From Chalciporus piperatus (Eukaryota > Basidiomycota > Agaricomycetes > Boletales > Boletaceae), in the NCBI GenBank assembly GCA_038093975.1, contig JBBPTG010000058.1, positions 1 through 64,000 on the forward strand: a stretch of 64,000 nt of DNA, in the 5' to 3' direction. Shown here one piece after another: positions 10,484 through 22,839 of the stretch. The notes under the pieces were generated by a model. It was not told the origin of the DNA and made no database searches. It was given only the letters and a program-made list of their open reading frames with translations. Each line of letters opens with the position of its first letter. Positions within the stretch are counted from its first letter, which is position 1. Both the position numbers and the translations under genes were made by a program.

Positions 10484-12640
10484 GAATTAATCCCCATCAT
10501 CAGATGAGGGTCACCATATGAAGAACGGCTCGGACGTCGATTGCTTTCCTTGTTCGACATGTCCAAGTAAAGGTTGCCGCTCAGATGATATCGCCGCGGT
10601 CAGGAGGGAACACGGCCATGCAGCTCAACATGGGCGATGGAAAGGCCAACGCTATACATCCATGAGTTTCCTCTCCCAGGTCCTATGGTGGTTTCGCGTC
10701 CACTGTGGGCATACATGATGTGCATCGACTATCGCCAGAATCTCAGCTCTGCTCATCCCGGTGTTTCCGTTTTCACACCCTATTCAACGGTTATCGCTCA
10801 TGCTTCGGTCCTCAATACCGACGTTGTCGGAGGGAAGCCTCTGGTGGATGGCTCATCCACCAGGTCATCATGGGGAAGCGCACGAAAAAGTAAATCTCCT
10901 CTGGGATTTGTGTAGCTTTCCTCTCACATCGCCTTGAGGTGCAGCAGTTTCAAGAGGCTCATAACATTCAGGTCTTCTTCTCTTCCGAATCTGCCGGGCA
11001 GGCTTCGGTTCTCCTGGTTTACGATCCTTTCTCCCCTCCGCCTCTCCCTCACCTGTGGAGAGGGGAAACACTTTGACGAGGTCGCTGTGGAATTACTCAA
11101 GTGGGCCAAGGAAGCTGCTGTGCGAGACTATCTCCATTGAGAAACATTGGCATGAGGCAGTGCTCGGAAAGGATGACGCCACTCTCGATGCGTAAGTGAT
11201 ACACCACAGCTTATATGACATGACATCGCCGACCCCTGGCCCCTCCTAGTATCATCGGGGAAGCCAAGGCTCTGTCAATCAACTTTGGCGCCGAGGCTGG
11301 CGATGCTACAACTGAAGATGTCATCTTGATCCGGGATTCGCGTAGACGTCGACCGCACTGTCAAGGAAATTCTCCATTGTCAATAGCTACGTAAGCCCAT
11401 CCATTGGTCTTGATGGGCATCCATTTGACATGTATGCATGCATCTAGTTTACGGAATTTGACACAATGAAGCGAGTGGATCGTCCTCGCACGCATCACCC
11501 AACCGGATAAACGGGGTCGCACATCTTCCGATGGATACCAACTCGTCCAACAGCGCCCTTTCTTGCGGGTTTCTACCACATCTCTCGCACTTCGCTGGTG
11601 TGTGGGGAACCACAGAGCACGCTATTACCGGCCATTTCAACCCCATCCCACCCGTCGAATTTCTTCCCTCAGGGTCTAATCCAAATGCTCCAACACCGCC
11701 TACCCCCACATCATCAATCCCCCCGCCAGCACATTCCCATAGATCCGAATCCTTCAACCCGCTGATTGGCGCTGATACTAACAGTGGGACCAACTACGTT
11801 CTACCATTCCATCTCAGCATCCCCCGCCAATTCACCCCCTCCACCCATACCCGCTACCGCTTCTTCCCGGCACATTGCCGGAGGCCTCAGCATCATTCTC
11901 AGTCGCAGACGCTATCATGCGTGATCTTCCACCACCGTCGCCGGCGACCGTAGTTGCAGTTGACTCCTGGGCAGACCGCCAAGCGCGGCTCACCGCGATC
12001 AAAGTGATACTTGCAAACTTAGCTGTACCCTCACCTCCACCTTGCCCTATCTGCATCCCAAGTTCCTCCCACGATGTCCTGTGTGAATGGAAATGCTGGC
12101 CCCGCAGGACATAGCGGGCCGCTGGAAGATTTTGGTCATATTGCTCTTCATCCTCCATTCCCAGTCGACAAGCGATAGTCTGGCCGTCCGAGCTCAAGCT
12201 CTCACGGTGTTTCAATGGAAACCGATTGTAATGCACCTGCGCTAGTCACACCATCCTGGACTCTTTCCCATGAATACCGAGCGCAGCGTAAAGCCATCGT
12301 TGAAGCTGCGAGCAGCCTCGCTCATTGGCCAGAACGGCAGGTATGCCATCCGTCTCGCGGACAAGTACGCAGTCAAGATCACTTTCCCCCGTGGATCCTC
12401 CGAAAATGGCGTGAACAGAACCTGTGAAGCCCTCGAGTCCTCGTCGGGGTTGCCAAAAAGGGTGTGGCTAATGCCAAATCGGAACTTCGCGGGGACATTC
12501 TCCAGCTCACCGTCCCAACTCACACTGTTGCATGTATCCTCAGCAAGGGTGGTGCAAGCATCAATGAGACCCGTGCATGCCGTTGGCGGCGATGGTGGTC
12601 TTTACCCTTTTGTTGTCATCACATAGATATCATGCAATAG
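10484..12640 (+). pseudogene. Vigilin/Scp160-type multi-KH protein fragments (copy 1)
   Basis: Readable KH-protein pieces include QASVLLVYDPFSPS..SP (about 11000-11050), AVELLKWAKEAA (11085-11120), WHEAVLGKDD (11149-11180) and IIGE.KALSI (11253-11280). Further on come SLIGQNGRYAIRLADKYAVKITFP (12325-12390) and an LTVPTHTVACILSKGGASINE segment (12505-12570). The last two are classic KH-domain GxxG regions of vigilin, an RNA-binding polysome-associated protein. Between 11463 and 12300 the reading is not vigilin-like apart from Pro/Ser-rich frames. Introns near 11190-11250 and 11390-11455 are retained. The first kilobase repeats at 19246-20230. Confidence 0.7.
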
Positions 12641-12764
12641 GTCTAAGTAGAGATATCGAGCATAAATAAAAATACCTTGTATGAAGATGTAGTGCCTGAA
12701 TATCGTGAATGGTGACAGAGTGTGACAAGCTGTGATGAACCAAAATCTGCCGTAATCATCTCAG

Positions 12765-12875
12765 CTTCTTTCGTCCCCCAGCTTCTTTCATCTCGGCTTC
12801 TTTCATCTCGGCTTCTTTCATCTCGGCTTCTTTCATCTCGGCTTCTTTCATCTCCCAGCTTCTTTCATCTCAGCT
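12765..12875 (+). repeat. 15-bp minisatellite (GCTTCTTTCATCTCG)n
   Basis: Five to seven near-perfect copies of a 15-base pyrimidine-rich unit, with slightly diverged units at both edges (TTTCGTCCCCC, ATCTCCCA). The array ends three bases before the ATG of the JBP/TET-like gene, so it occupies its 5' untranslated or core-promoter region. Confidence 0.9.
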
Positions 12876-12878
12876 GCA

Positions 12879-14015
12879 ATGGCTCATGGGAAACGGGGTA
12901 TCCGCAGTAAACTTGGCAGGGTGAAGGATGACGGACGCTGGTTACAGAGGCGAGAGTTCGCAAGAGCTCACGCCCGTGTTGAGCAAAACAAAAGTAAGTG
13001 GTTACATGCATTTTACTTGTAACAGCTGGCTAATATCCAGAGAAAGTCACCCATACCATTAAAACCTATCCCACCAGGTTTATACATGCTGCCCAATCAG
13101 GTTCTGGGATTCGCAGAATCATCGCCAAAGAATTCAAAACCACCCAACATCCTCAACAGATGGTGACTCTGCCAGCACATGGCAAAATTGTTTGTCCCAC
13201 CTTAGACTCTGTGCCTGTCTTGGATCCCTCTCGCTATCCCATTCCTCTGCCTTCCCTGCCAATCATTCGCTGGGATAAGGCGGTCAATGAATGGACTCAA
13301 GCTAGGCTGGCAAGACTATGGCGCGAGCTGCTCCAGTCGAGTGCCAAGCATCATCTGCGCAAGGATGCCAACCGGTCTACCAACGAGGGATATCATTTTG
13401 GAATTTGGGAGATAACTGCGAGCAAGCCTCGCCTGACTGCGGAAAGTGTTTCGCAATCCCCTCAAGCTATTGAAGCCATCGACAATTTGCTTCAATGCAT
13501 CAGGGACTTTATTGCTCCCCGCATTTCACGTCTCCTGCAAGAGGATGCTCCAGCTCACTGGAAAGCACTTCAGAGGTCTGTCTTAGTTCTTTCTTTACTG
13601 CTGGTCATGGTAGCTGAATATAATTAGCATTCCAGCACGGATAGAAACTCTTCTGGCTGCACAAAAACTCTCCCGCCCTGACCTTTTCGTGGACGGACCT
13701 TTTTTCACTGTCGCTGCCAAAGAAGCTGGTTCTGGTGTCGTTCACATTGATTGGAATGATTATGCTGGCATGTATGCTTTTATCTTTGCAGTAGGAGATT
13801 GGGAGGGCGGGGAATTTTGTATCCCTGAGCTTGGGATCAAAATTCCAGTGCGGCCTGGACAAATTTTGGCTGTATTGGCCAGAGTAGTGGCTCACTTCAG
13901 TGCTCCAGTAAAACGGGGACACCGTATTGTGTTTACTTGCTTTACAGAGAAGAATCTTCTTCGCCACACATTTAAAGCTCTTACCACTTCCGAGCCAGTG
14001 ATAGTTGTAGATTAG
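12879..14015 (+). CDS. JBP/TET-like 2-oxoglutarate/Fe(II) dioxygenase
   Basis: Three exons (12879-12993, 13041-13575, 13628-14015) splice in frame through GTAAGT..CCAG and GTCTGT..TTAG introns into about 345 residues, with no internal stop. The C-terminal third shows the double-stranded beta-helix signature: H256-I-D258, a GDWEGGEF segment, a RPGQ turn, distal H306 and 2OG-binding R316 (GHRIVF). These are the expected Fe(II) and 2OG ligands. The pattern matches the fungal JBP/TET oxygenase family, whose studied members oxidise 5-methylcytosine or thymine. Activity here is inferred. It is intact while all neighbours are broken, and it follows a minisatellite immediately upstream of the ATG. 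No transposase is visible next to it. Confidence 0.75.
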
Positions 14016-14389
14016 TGACATTACATCTTGGGTTCGACATTGAAAGGGCAAGGTGTCTGGCAGAAAAACTGGGTAAGAATGTCATTCAAAGATCATCACT
14101 TTGGACGAGTGAGCCGTCAGCAGGGTGACCGGTGACCGACGAGGAAGAGCGACTTTTGGTAAACTTGCACTCGCTCCCGTATACACGGAGCAGGCGCAGT
14201 TCTACACCCGCACGTCAGACACGCCACGTCCAGCCAACGGTAAGCGCTTAAGCACTCACTTGAACTCCTTCCGTCGACCACTCATACCCGCAGAGCATGT
14301 AGGCATTTCTTTCTTGGCCTGTTTTCGCCATGACTCCCACCATCCGATCGCTTCTTCGTTAAAAGTGCCTCGCTGTCCACCCATCCACA

Positions 14390-14835
14390 TCCACATCCAC
14401 ACTGCTAGCCCTTGGCTGCCTCTCCCCCGTCGCCATACCCGCCACCTCGGACACGACCTGATGCGACTGCCACCACTACACCTTCCGATTGCGCTATCTC
14501 GATCGGCAGCGTCCGATCCGCATCGATACTGGCAACGTGCGCTGTGAAGTCGCTTAATTGCTCTGGGATCGATGGGGTGATCATACTGTGGCAACTTGAG
14601 GGGAGGGCGTAATCTTCAATGAGCGTTTGGGTGAACACGTTGGGTGTGATGACTGGGTCGGGATTTGGGTTGAGGTGTGGGCGTGAGTGGGATAAACAGA
14701 ACGCAGGCATAAAAAGCAAGGACGCACCATTAAGATTCCAAACAAACATCCCCTGAATCTGATGATGGTCCACATCAAACTGGACACGAATAGGCACAAG
14801 CTGTTCCGGTCAGTCAAAAACATTGTCAGAATCAC
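14390..14835 (-). pseudogene. SNF5/INI1-family fragment (copy 1)
   Basis: On the minus strand, after a splice acceptor near 14806, the reading is LVPIRVQFDVDHHQIQGMFVWN (about 14800-14737). An intron and then PNVFTQTLIEDYALP (about 14650-14610), ITPSIPEQL and a LPIEI segment follow. This matches the first repeat of the SNF5/SMARCB1 domain, a core SWI/SNF chromatin-remodelling subunit. Only this repeat is present. A related piece lies in the opposite orientation at 29480-29790. Confidence 0.7.
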
Positions 14836-14879
14836 ACCAACACCAACGACGCCAAGACGAACCAAACGAAAAGAAAGTC

Positions 14880-17600
14880 AAACGGTGGACAACGGCAGGA
14901 CACTCACATCCGAATTCCCTCCCTCCTCGCCCCTTTCTTTCTCATCCCCGTCTGCTCACTCCTCGCCGGGCTCGTCCTCATCTCAACAGGCTGTTTCCGG
15001 TGGTCAGAGGACCGTTGCTAACATGAACAAATGGTGACGTACCTCGGAGGGACTATCCATGATGTGATGCACGTCAGGACCCAACAGGGACTGTTAATGA
15101 TCGGGCGAGTAGACTGCATCCTGGAAAGTGACCAATTGATGTGCCTTGACGACCGCGGGGTGGATCGGAATGAGATAAAGGGGATCCACAACCCACTCGC
15201 CAATGCGAAGCTCCGAAGGGTGCTCCCCATAGCTCGCCCGAGAATACATCGAAGGAAGCAGCTGGGGCCTTGCTAGATTTGAGAACATTGCTGCAGTGGC
15301 GCGCTCGAATTTGGTGATCATCATGAACACGAGCATCTCCTCGGCTTCTGCGACGGGCGGACGAAATTGTCTCGCATTGGACGGCCGCCAGGACAAGGAA
15401 CAAGTCCAGACTTCCTATGGTAAGCCGTGAGTGTTTAGTAATTGCCATCCTGTCCAACGATATGACGCTAAGCATGTGCGTCGCCAGATCATAGGCTAGG
15501 AGGAAATCCTGACCAAACCTTTCTCAGTGCAGGGATTTTCCGCTTCCACGTTCTATTGCGCCATCAATCCCGATGATGGTCATGGTAGATGGTCAGATTT
15601 CCAGGGTGATCAGCGACGATTAGCATGAGTCGCTCGGAATGAGGGCTTGCAGTGCTCTTTAATGAAATGGGTAGGCTGACTTCCTCGGGGGGACCACCAG
15701 GGAGACGTGCGACCTGTTCGAGGGCGGGAAAATTCGTCTACATAAGCATGTGTCTCGTGGCATCTGCCAGACTCACTTGACATGCTGCTCGAGCGTGTCA
15801 CTGCCAGTGCCACCCTAGTCTCCCGAAGGCACCCCCTTAGTACGCAGGAAGACAGTCGTTCCTACTCTAGTGCCACCCTGTGCCACCGTGCATGTTAACA
15901 ATCAGGCCTTCAGGCCTCAGGCACGTACCCCCAGGTTGGCCTCCACCGCCGCGGTATCAATCTGCAACAAGTTGGCTGTCTTTGCAGGTAAGTGAAAATC
16001 ATGCTGAGGCGCCACGTCCTGCGTTTGTTTCTCCTGCAGATACTGTGCATCCGAGGAAGCCGTGGGTTTCCATGGCTAGCATTGGTGAAGATGAACAGGG
16101 AGCGGGAGGGGATTATGCATGGGGTATCATGGTGTTGTACAGCTTGGCGACGCAGTATGGTGAGTGGTGTTTTTTCATTGTTTCCGTCTACTGTCCTGGT
16201 TGTCGGACCGTCCGTCTGACGATGACCTTTTTTGGGGTTCGTCCACTGCATATAGCCCAGTTACAGTCTTCGACACCTCTGAAGCACTCGTAGAGATGGC
16301 TCACCATGCTCAAGAGGTGGTTCGTCTCCTTGGAGCGCTCCGGCTAGGCAAATCTGCAGCGTCGTCATCATCCCTCGTCCCTAAACCTGCATTCCATGGA
16401 TTTTCCACTTCACCTACATTTGGTGAGAGATCCTCTTCGCGTACCCCTGCAAGTCCCGCAGTCCCTCAACCGATCCTGATACGCGCCTGGGAAGTAACTC
16501 ACTTACCGTGCTGCCACACGTCTCCCAACTTCATATTAATTCATCTACGAATGCTGGCCAAGGAAGTACACAAACGGCGGCCGAACGAAGTGCGGCTGAG
16601 AAAGGTATGGAGATCATTCGATCGTTGACACATATGTATCAGGAGTGTTCAGTCTGATGCTTACATGTGGTCTTCAGAAAAAGGAAGATCCGATGATCAT
16701 CCTTGCGAATGCTGTCCAACACCTCGGACAAAGCGTCAAAATTTGGCTCGCCGCCGCCGAGACAGCAAAGAAGTGTATCCTTCGCAAAGGTACCATCTCA
16801 TGATCCTTCCCCCATTCAAGATAACACTCAACACCTTATTCAGTTCCTGAAAATATTCCCGGTCGAAAGTTGAAGTTCGCGCCCGCATTCTATAAAGCCA
16901 TAGAGAACCTCGGAGGGTGCAATGTTGCCCTCGAGATGCTATCCAACACCCTCGGTCGACTGTTCGAGCTAATCAATCCCAACATATCCTCGCTATGTCA
17001 ATACCGTATCCCGTGTCGGCGTCGATGTCATTGATATGCAAATGATTGAGAAAGACAGGTCTATTCGCCAATACATATTAAAACGAAGCCCACGTTCGTC
17101 TCATCATCATCTTACCCGTCCATTGGTGCGCTTAGCTCTTTGGAGGTCTTACGCTCCATCAGATGTCTTCGTTCTCTTGAACCAGTCTTGCGGTATATAT
17201 ACTACATGTCTTCCCCCGCAGAAAGCTTCGTGTCCACCGATTAGCGTGTCATTGTTGACATCTTTGCTAATCCCCTCGATCTTCAGCCCAGGTGCTGGCG
17301 TGCAGAATACATCCCTGGACTCTCTGTGGCGCGCCGGCTCGAAAATCACTTGTCCATCGCTCGTCGCTCCCAACAGCGGACAGATCATGCCCTTTGTTGA
17401 GCGGCAGGGATGGGAAAGACAAGTATCAGAAGCGATGGAGAGAAGTGGAGAGGCTGGTGCGTGGTTTTTCTCTCTTACAGAAGCAGGAACGGGAGTGGGC
17501 AAGTCGTTGGAACGGGGATGGAGACGACGACGTCGTGGACCAGGACGGCGACGAGGACGATGAAATTGAATATTGTTATTTCACAGATGTCTTATAGCCA
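14880..17600. other. Patchwork of unassigned exon-like pieces
   Basis: No continuous gene can be built here. Exon-like stretches with GT..AG boundaries occur on the plus strand at about 15910-16170 and 16260-16610 (with a helical MAHHAQEVVRLLGALR segment), and at about 16680-16790 (a DPMIILANAVQHLGQSV.IWLAAAETAKK segment in one frame). Others lie at 16850-17010 and 17430-17597 (acidic tail ending TAG). The frames are interrupted by stops. They look like pieces of one or more helical proteins, but I cannot name them. On the minus strand 15396-15094 is also open without a recognised motif. Confidence 0.3.
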
Positions 17601-18149
17601 TTTCATTCCCTTGCTCCCCGAGGACAAAACGGACATACCAAGAATCTGGGGGATTCCTTCGCGAGAGCAACGCCTTTGGGTGAATCAAAGTTGGCAATGA
17701 CGTATAGTGTTACCGGCAGGTCGTCGCTCTCGTCTGGTGGTTGCCAGTGTCGGTACAAATCGAGACGCCACCGAGGTGCGTTGTGCCAACTCGTGCCAGG
17801 CGACCAGGTCTCACTCGGGAATCCAAGGGATGGGGCGCTGTATCTTCGCCGACTCTCGCAGCGGGCCACAAGGGAACCTAACAAGGGCGGTCAGTAGGCT
17901 TAACTGAGAAGGAGGCAACACGAGAGGCGCACCATTTGATCTTGCCGACCCGAGATTGATATATCTAAGTCTCTCGTTTCCTACCATCATCCCTCTTACC
18001 TTACCCCCATACTCTGGATCACTTTTCTCTTTCTGGCTCGTTATCGAACGGGGCCCACAATAAGTGAACAGCGTCCTTCGTCAAGCCCAGCGATATCGTT
18101 CGAAGTGCGTCCTTAGTATCATGAACCCTGCATGCACCACTGACGATAC

Positions 18150-19170
18150 ATCGAACCTCAAGGTCACCACGCGTTATGTCGATCTACAACCTGTCAGGAT
18201 GGGTGTGTCTGATCGCTCGATCATAGTTTTTGCAGCCAACTGACCCGCTACCAGGTGCCTTTGGTCTTGTCTGGTACGAAGCTGCTGTCCCCCTTGCCCG
18301 CCATTCGCTTCTCATCCATATCCAACTCCACCAACGACCAGCTCTCAGTCTCCTCCGTCGCGATCAAGAAGGTAAAGAAACCATTCACACGCCGGTTCTC
18401 AGCAAACTGACGTATCGTGAACTGAAACTTCTGAAGCACATCCAACACGAGAGCGTGCGTTCCTTCAAGAGTCTCTAGGACCTCGTTCTCCATTTATATC
18501 AGGTATTTTGTCATAGATCAGAACGGATTGGCATCGCCTCCTCACTTCGCGTCCGCTGGAGAAACAATCTATCCAGTACTTTTTATACCAGCGTCTTGTG
18601 CGTAGCCTTTCTCTTGATCACCCAAAAGCAACAGCGTGGTCTGAAATACGTGCACTCTGCCGGCGTCGTACATCGCGATTTGGTGAGTCCGACACATTTG
18701 ATCAACTTTCTGGATGGTCTTCTCAATTCGATCTTTAAAAACCTAGTAATATTCTCGTTAATGAACATTGCGCTTTGAAGGTTGGTTGTTTAGTATACGC
18801 GTAGTGCCACGTTTGGCTGACCCCGTTTCTCCGCTATAGATATGTGACTTCGGCCTGGCACGTATTCAAGATCCGCAGATGACTGGATATGTTTCGACGA
18901 GATATCATCGTGCTCCAGAAATCATGTTGACATGGCAAAAGTACGGTGTGGCCGTTGACATCTGGGGGTACTAGATGTATCTTTGTGGAGATGTTGAAAG
19001 GAAAGCCCCTGTTTCCTGGAAAGGACCGTACGTACTTTTCTGTGCCCGCCTTCCATCGCTGAGGTGGCGTTGTGTGGATTTCAGCCAATTCACCATCATC
19101 ACCGAGCTACCAGGCACGCCTCCAGATGATGTCATTGAAACAATTGCAGGCGAGGACGTGGGTCATTTCT
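18150..19170 (+). pseudogene. HOG1-type MAP kinase fragment
   Basis: Readable HOG1/p38 pieces in order: VTTRYVDLQPV (about 18160-18195), GAFGLV (18255-18272), TPVLSK.TYRELKLLKHIQHE (18390-18450), LKYVHSAGVVHRDL with the catalytic HRD codons near 18671, and [13 protein letters not shown] (18840-18880). Then come the T-G-Y activation lip at 18882-18890, [25 protein letters not shown], and after an intron QF.IITEL.GTPPDDVIETIA (19083-19150). A TAG at 18972-18974 and several frame breaks make it non-functional. Introns persist. The sequence stops at the junction with the second vigilin piece. Confidence 0.85.
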
Positions 19171-19245
19171 GCTATCTCGATTATCTGTTTCTCACACGTC
19201 TCGTCATGTATCACCGCTCAGACCCTAAGATTCGTACAGAGCCTG

Positions 19246-20520
19246 AATTAATCCCCATCATCAGATGAGGGTCACCATATGAAGAACGGCTCGGACGTCG
19301 ATTGCTTTCCTTGTTCGACATGTCCAAGTAAAGGTTGCCGCTCAGATGATATCGCCGCGGTCAGGAGGAAACACGGCCATGCAGCTCAACATGGGCGATG
19401 GAAAGGCCAACACTGTACATCCATGAGTTTCCTCTCCCGGGTTCTAGTGTGGTTTCGCGTCGGCTGCTGGCATACATGATGTGCATCGATTATCCCAAGA
19501 ATCTCAGCTCTGCTCATCCCGGCGTTTCCGTTTTCACACCCTATTCAACGGCTGTCGGAGAGAAGCCTCTGGTGGATGGCTCATTCACCGGGTCACCATG
19601 GGGAAGCACGCGAAAAAGTAAAGCGCATTTTGGATTTGTGTAGCTTTCCTCTCACATCTCCTTTAGGTTGCAGCAGTTCCAAGAGGCTCAAAACATTCAG
19701 GCCTTCTTCTCTTCCGAATCTGCCGGGCAGGCTTCGGTTCTCCTGGTTTACGATCCTTTCTCCCCTCCGCCTCTCCCTCACCTGTGGAGAGGGGAAACAC
19801 TTTGATGGGGTCGCTGTGGAATTACTCAAGTGGGCCAAGGAAGCTGCTGTTGTCAAGAGCAAGACTATCTCCGTTCAGAAACGTTGGCATGAGGCAGTGC
19901 TCGGAAAGGATGACACCACTCTCAATGCGTAAGTGATACACTGCTGCTTAGAAGACATCACATCACCGACCCCTTCCACCTCCTAGTATCATCGGCGAAG
20001 ACAAGGCTCTGTCAATCAAGTTTGACGCCGAGGCTGGCGGTGCTACAGCTGAAGATGTCATCTTGATCCGTGGAATTCGCGTAGACGTCGACCCCGCTGT
20101 CAAGGAAATTCTCCAGGCTGTCGCAGACGCTCAGAATGACCTCACTGTCAACAGCTATGTAAGCCCATCCATTAGTCTTGATAGGCATCCATTTAACATG
20201 TATGCACAAATCTAGTTGACAGAATTTGAGATTGACAGGGAATATGCCGGTCGTGTCGTCGGTTCTCGGGGAGCTGGTATCAACCGACTCTGTGACCAGC
20301 TCGGCATCAGAATTTATGTGTCTGATGAGGTCGAGGAAAAGGAAAAGGACAGCGGAAAGCAGAAGAAGGCTGTTCACCCAAAGTCCAAAGCCAAGGTTGG
20401 TCCTCTTGTTACTGACGCACATCAAGATGAGGCTAACTCCGGTCTTAGATTACAGGACGCCGAAGAAACCAAGAAGCGCATCTTGACTCAGGGCGATCGG
20501 CTGGTCAGCTCCTTGTGACC
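19246..20520 (+). pseudogene. Vigilin/Scp160-type fragment (copy 2)
   Basis: Copy 2 repeats 10484-11463 in direct orientation and continues further. It shows LLVYDPFSPS..SP, AVELLKWAKEAAVVKSKTISVQKRWHEAVLGKDD, IIGEDKALSIKF, DVILIRGIRVDVD and, after an intron, a clear KH core EFEIDREYAGRVVGSRGAGINRL (20222-20290). A Lys/Glu-rich segment and a KKRILTQ tail ending TGA near 20518 follow. Two introns (about 19930-19987 and 20157-20216) are intact in GT..AG form. The 5' part contains stops. It begins at the same base as copy 1 but follows a HOG1 rather than a histidine kinase piece. Confidence 0.8.
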
Positions 20521-20975
20521 GTCGGGATGTAAGACAAACCAATGAACGTGCACATGACACTTTCCTACTTGGAAATGTCCCAAACTGAATGGCCAGTGAC
20601 CATCAATGTTTCACGACGCTCATGAACACGATGAAATGAGATAACACATCATCTACAGTGTGTATAGTCGTACACCGGAGCAGACCGCAGGGACCAAAAT
20701 GCGAGTGACAGAAACACAAGCGGTGTTAGGAACGCAAACGGAATCAAAGAGTAACTACTCGCAGAATCATGGTAGAGACTGTCAGGATTGATGCATGATG
20801 ATCGATTCACTGGCAAGCTTTGTGAGGTATTGCTGCTTCTCTCTGCTCTGGAAATACAATCAACTGTCGCGCCGTGCGGGTATGGAAGATCACCTACTCT
20901 ATGATGCTAAGGAGCACTGGAAGCGTGTGCGTGACACCGGATCTGCCTGTCGACGTGTTAGTGCATCCAACCGTA
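20521..20975. other. Stretch with no assignable content
   Basis: Downstream of the vigilin piece I see no motif, long unique frame or repeat. A short plus-strand frame around 20795-21070 overlaps the ferric reductase remnant on the other strand and is probably a shadow. Confidence 0.4.
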
Positions 20976-20979
20976 TCAA

Positions 20980-21440
20980 TGGCATACGAACTCACCCGCA
21001 ATTAGAATGGATGTATCATATGCACCCAAATCTGGTGAAGGTCTATGTGGGCCATCGACGAATACCATGATGCTCTCATGTTCCTCCGCAGCCTCCTTCA
21101 AATGCTTCGTAAACCCCCCTCGGACGTCGATAAGAAATACGAGCTCCTTCCAGTCATCATAACCACCCGTTCTTTTCACCACTTCACCCTTGGGCTTAAA
21201 CAAAGCAGAGCCGGTGGGCGAGAAGGAGAGCGGGTGTGTTTCGATCGAAAGTGTCGACACGGAGGGCAGATGAGGTACACCGTCTGTCCCGGAGACCATT
21301 GGAAATGGGGAGGGCGACGCACGCTCATGTGGACAAAGTCGTCGGAGAGAAGTTCGGCCGTTGCATGGAGCAATCGATCGCGTCCACCAAACCCAAAGTA
21401 CAGGTGGTTATGTACTACGAGCTGAACGAGTCGCATGAGT
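20980..21440 (-). pseudogene. Ferric reductase (FRE-type) FAD/NAD-binding fragment
   Basis: On the minus strand one frame gives ATAELLSDDFVHMSVRRPPHFQWSPGQTVYL (about 21355-21263), the FAD-binding barrel of fungal ferric reductases/NADPH oxidases. A shifted frame continues with a WKELVFLI.VRGGFTKHLKEAA segment (21150-21080) and a VFVDGP...PSPDLGAYDTSILIAG segment (21070-20995), the start of the NAD-binding domain. The frame change near 21260 and the missing haem membrane domain mark it as a broken piece. Confidence 0.75.
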
Positions 21441-21789
21441 TATCGAGCACCCGAAACATAAAACAGGGCCAGATCCAGTATGAAATGCTGCAAGGACAGA
21501 TCATTATGGACCGTAGCTCGGCTGGAGATAAATTGCGCACTGCAACTGTTTCGTAATAAAGTAGGCGCCTGATAAAAGGATATGACCAGGTGAAATGGGG
21601 GAAGCTTTCAGCAGATTGCGCTGCATAGGATGGGAGACCACAGCTGTAATTCCCATCCAGAGCCACATCTCCCGTAAATCTGCGGGGAGCCTAGGAAAGG
21701 AGGTCAAAGGAGGTCTATTACCCCAGCAGGAATCGACGTACAGCTGAAACGGTGAGGTTGAGGTGGTGGGGAGAGAGGAAGATGGAGTC

Positions 21790-22165
21790 GGGTGTGAATC
21801 TCGAATTGTCTGGTGTGCTGTTCGCCTGAAGAGAATGAGTTTGTGTTTGCCGCACATGAACAAGAACTTACCGTGTTTTCCTCCAAGAATGACAGATAGG
21901 CTGGGTCGGTAGTCATACCCACTAGCCGTAGCAAACCCTTCTTCCTGGAAGTGTCAAGCCCGTGCTGCGGTAGAGAGAGTGGGGTTTGTGTTGGCTTCAG
22001 GGTGAGCTGAGGCGGAGAGAGTGGGGAGAGACTGCGCTGGGTGGGGGCTGTACCGGTCATGGAGCCCGCAGTGGTCGGCGGAGTAGTCCGCCCTCGGCTA
22101 TTGCTGCCAGTCAACCCAGTATCCGGCCTTCGGTCGGTGTGCAAGAACGAGACCGATGGAGGTGG
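21790..22165 (-). pseudogene. Unidentified fragment, inverted relative of 9.4-9.76 kb
   Basis: The reverse complement aligns with 9380-9760: the same Ser/Pro-rich segment, the MTTDPAYLSFLEEN reading and the same intron with GTAAGTTC donor. Here the frame is more complete and, after splicing, continues N.TPDNSR.TPDS. The source protein is not recognised. Between 21440 and 21790 no motif was seen. Confidence 0.5.
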
Positions 22166-22830
22166 AAGGGCGGTTGAAAGAGCCCCAAGGGTAGGCGAAC
22201 AAGCATAGCAATGCCGGACATGCCATACTGCATCCACATGGAGCACCTCAAACAGGGGAAGCTGGCGAAGTTTATGAGTAAGCCTGTTAGTTTCAGAACG
22301 TAGAGGATGCGTACGGGTGTTGACACCGCAGCTCTTCTGGAATGAGCTTCACCCAGGCCCCACATGTGAGCGAGGCTTCACGCCGCACCCGATAGAATGG
22401 ATCCTTGCTGGCATGCTCGACTTCCCTAGCAAACCTTCGGTCCTGGCCTGCTGGCGATTTTCACAGCCAGGGGCACACAGGGCCTTGGGATGGCATGAGA
22501 ACTGGTCATGCTGGTCCATGGTCATCAAAGTGGTAGGATTTTCTCAGCCAGAAATGTGGGGCTCTGCAAAAGCTTCGTCGGCCCGTGAGAACAATATTAT
22601 CTAATATTGTACAGTTCTAAACCTCAGCGATCATCAGGGGATGTGAGACTTGTCAAAAAAGATACATGTTGCTATGCTAGGCAGTACGGCCACGAGGGGA
22701 GGAGACGAGAGAGCCAGCCCGTCATGACGACCAAGAATATGACCCAACAAAAGAAAAGAGTACAGCAAACAAAAGAGAGTGCGGGGAATGAAAGAGCACG
22801 TAGAATGTGTCTATGATTGCGACAACTTCT
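22165..22830. other. Unassigned stretch
   Basis: Short frames occur on both strands (for example 22317-22604 plus), without recognisable motifs or convincing splice structure. Confidence 0.3.
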
Positions 22831-22839
22831 TGGTGATCG

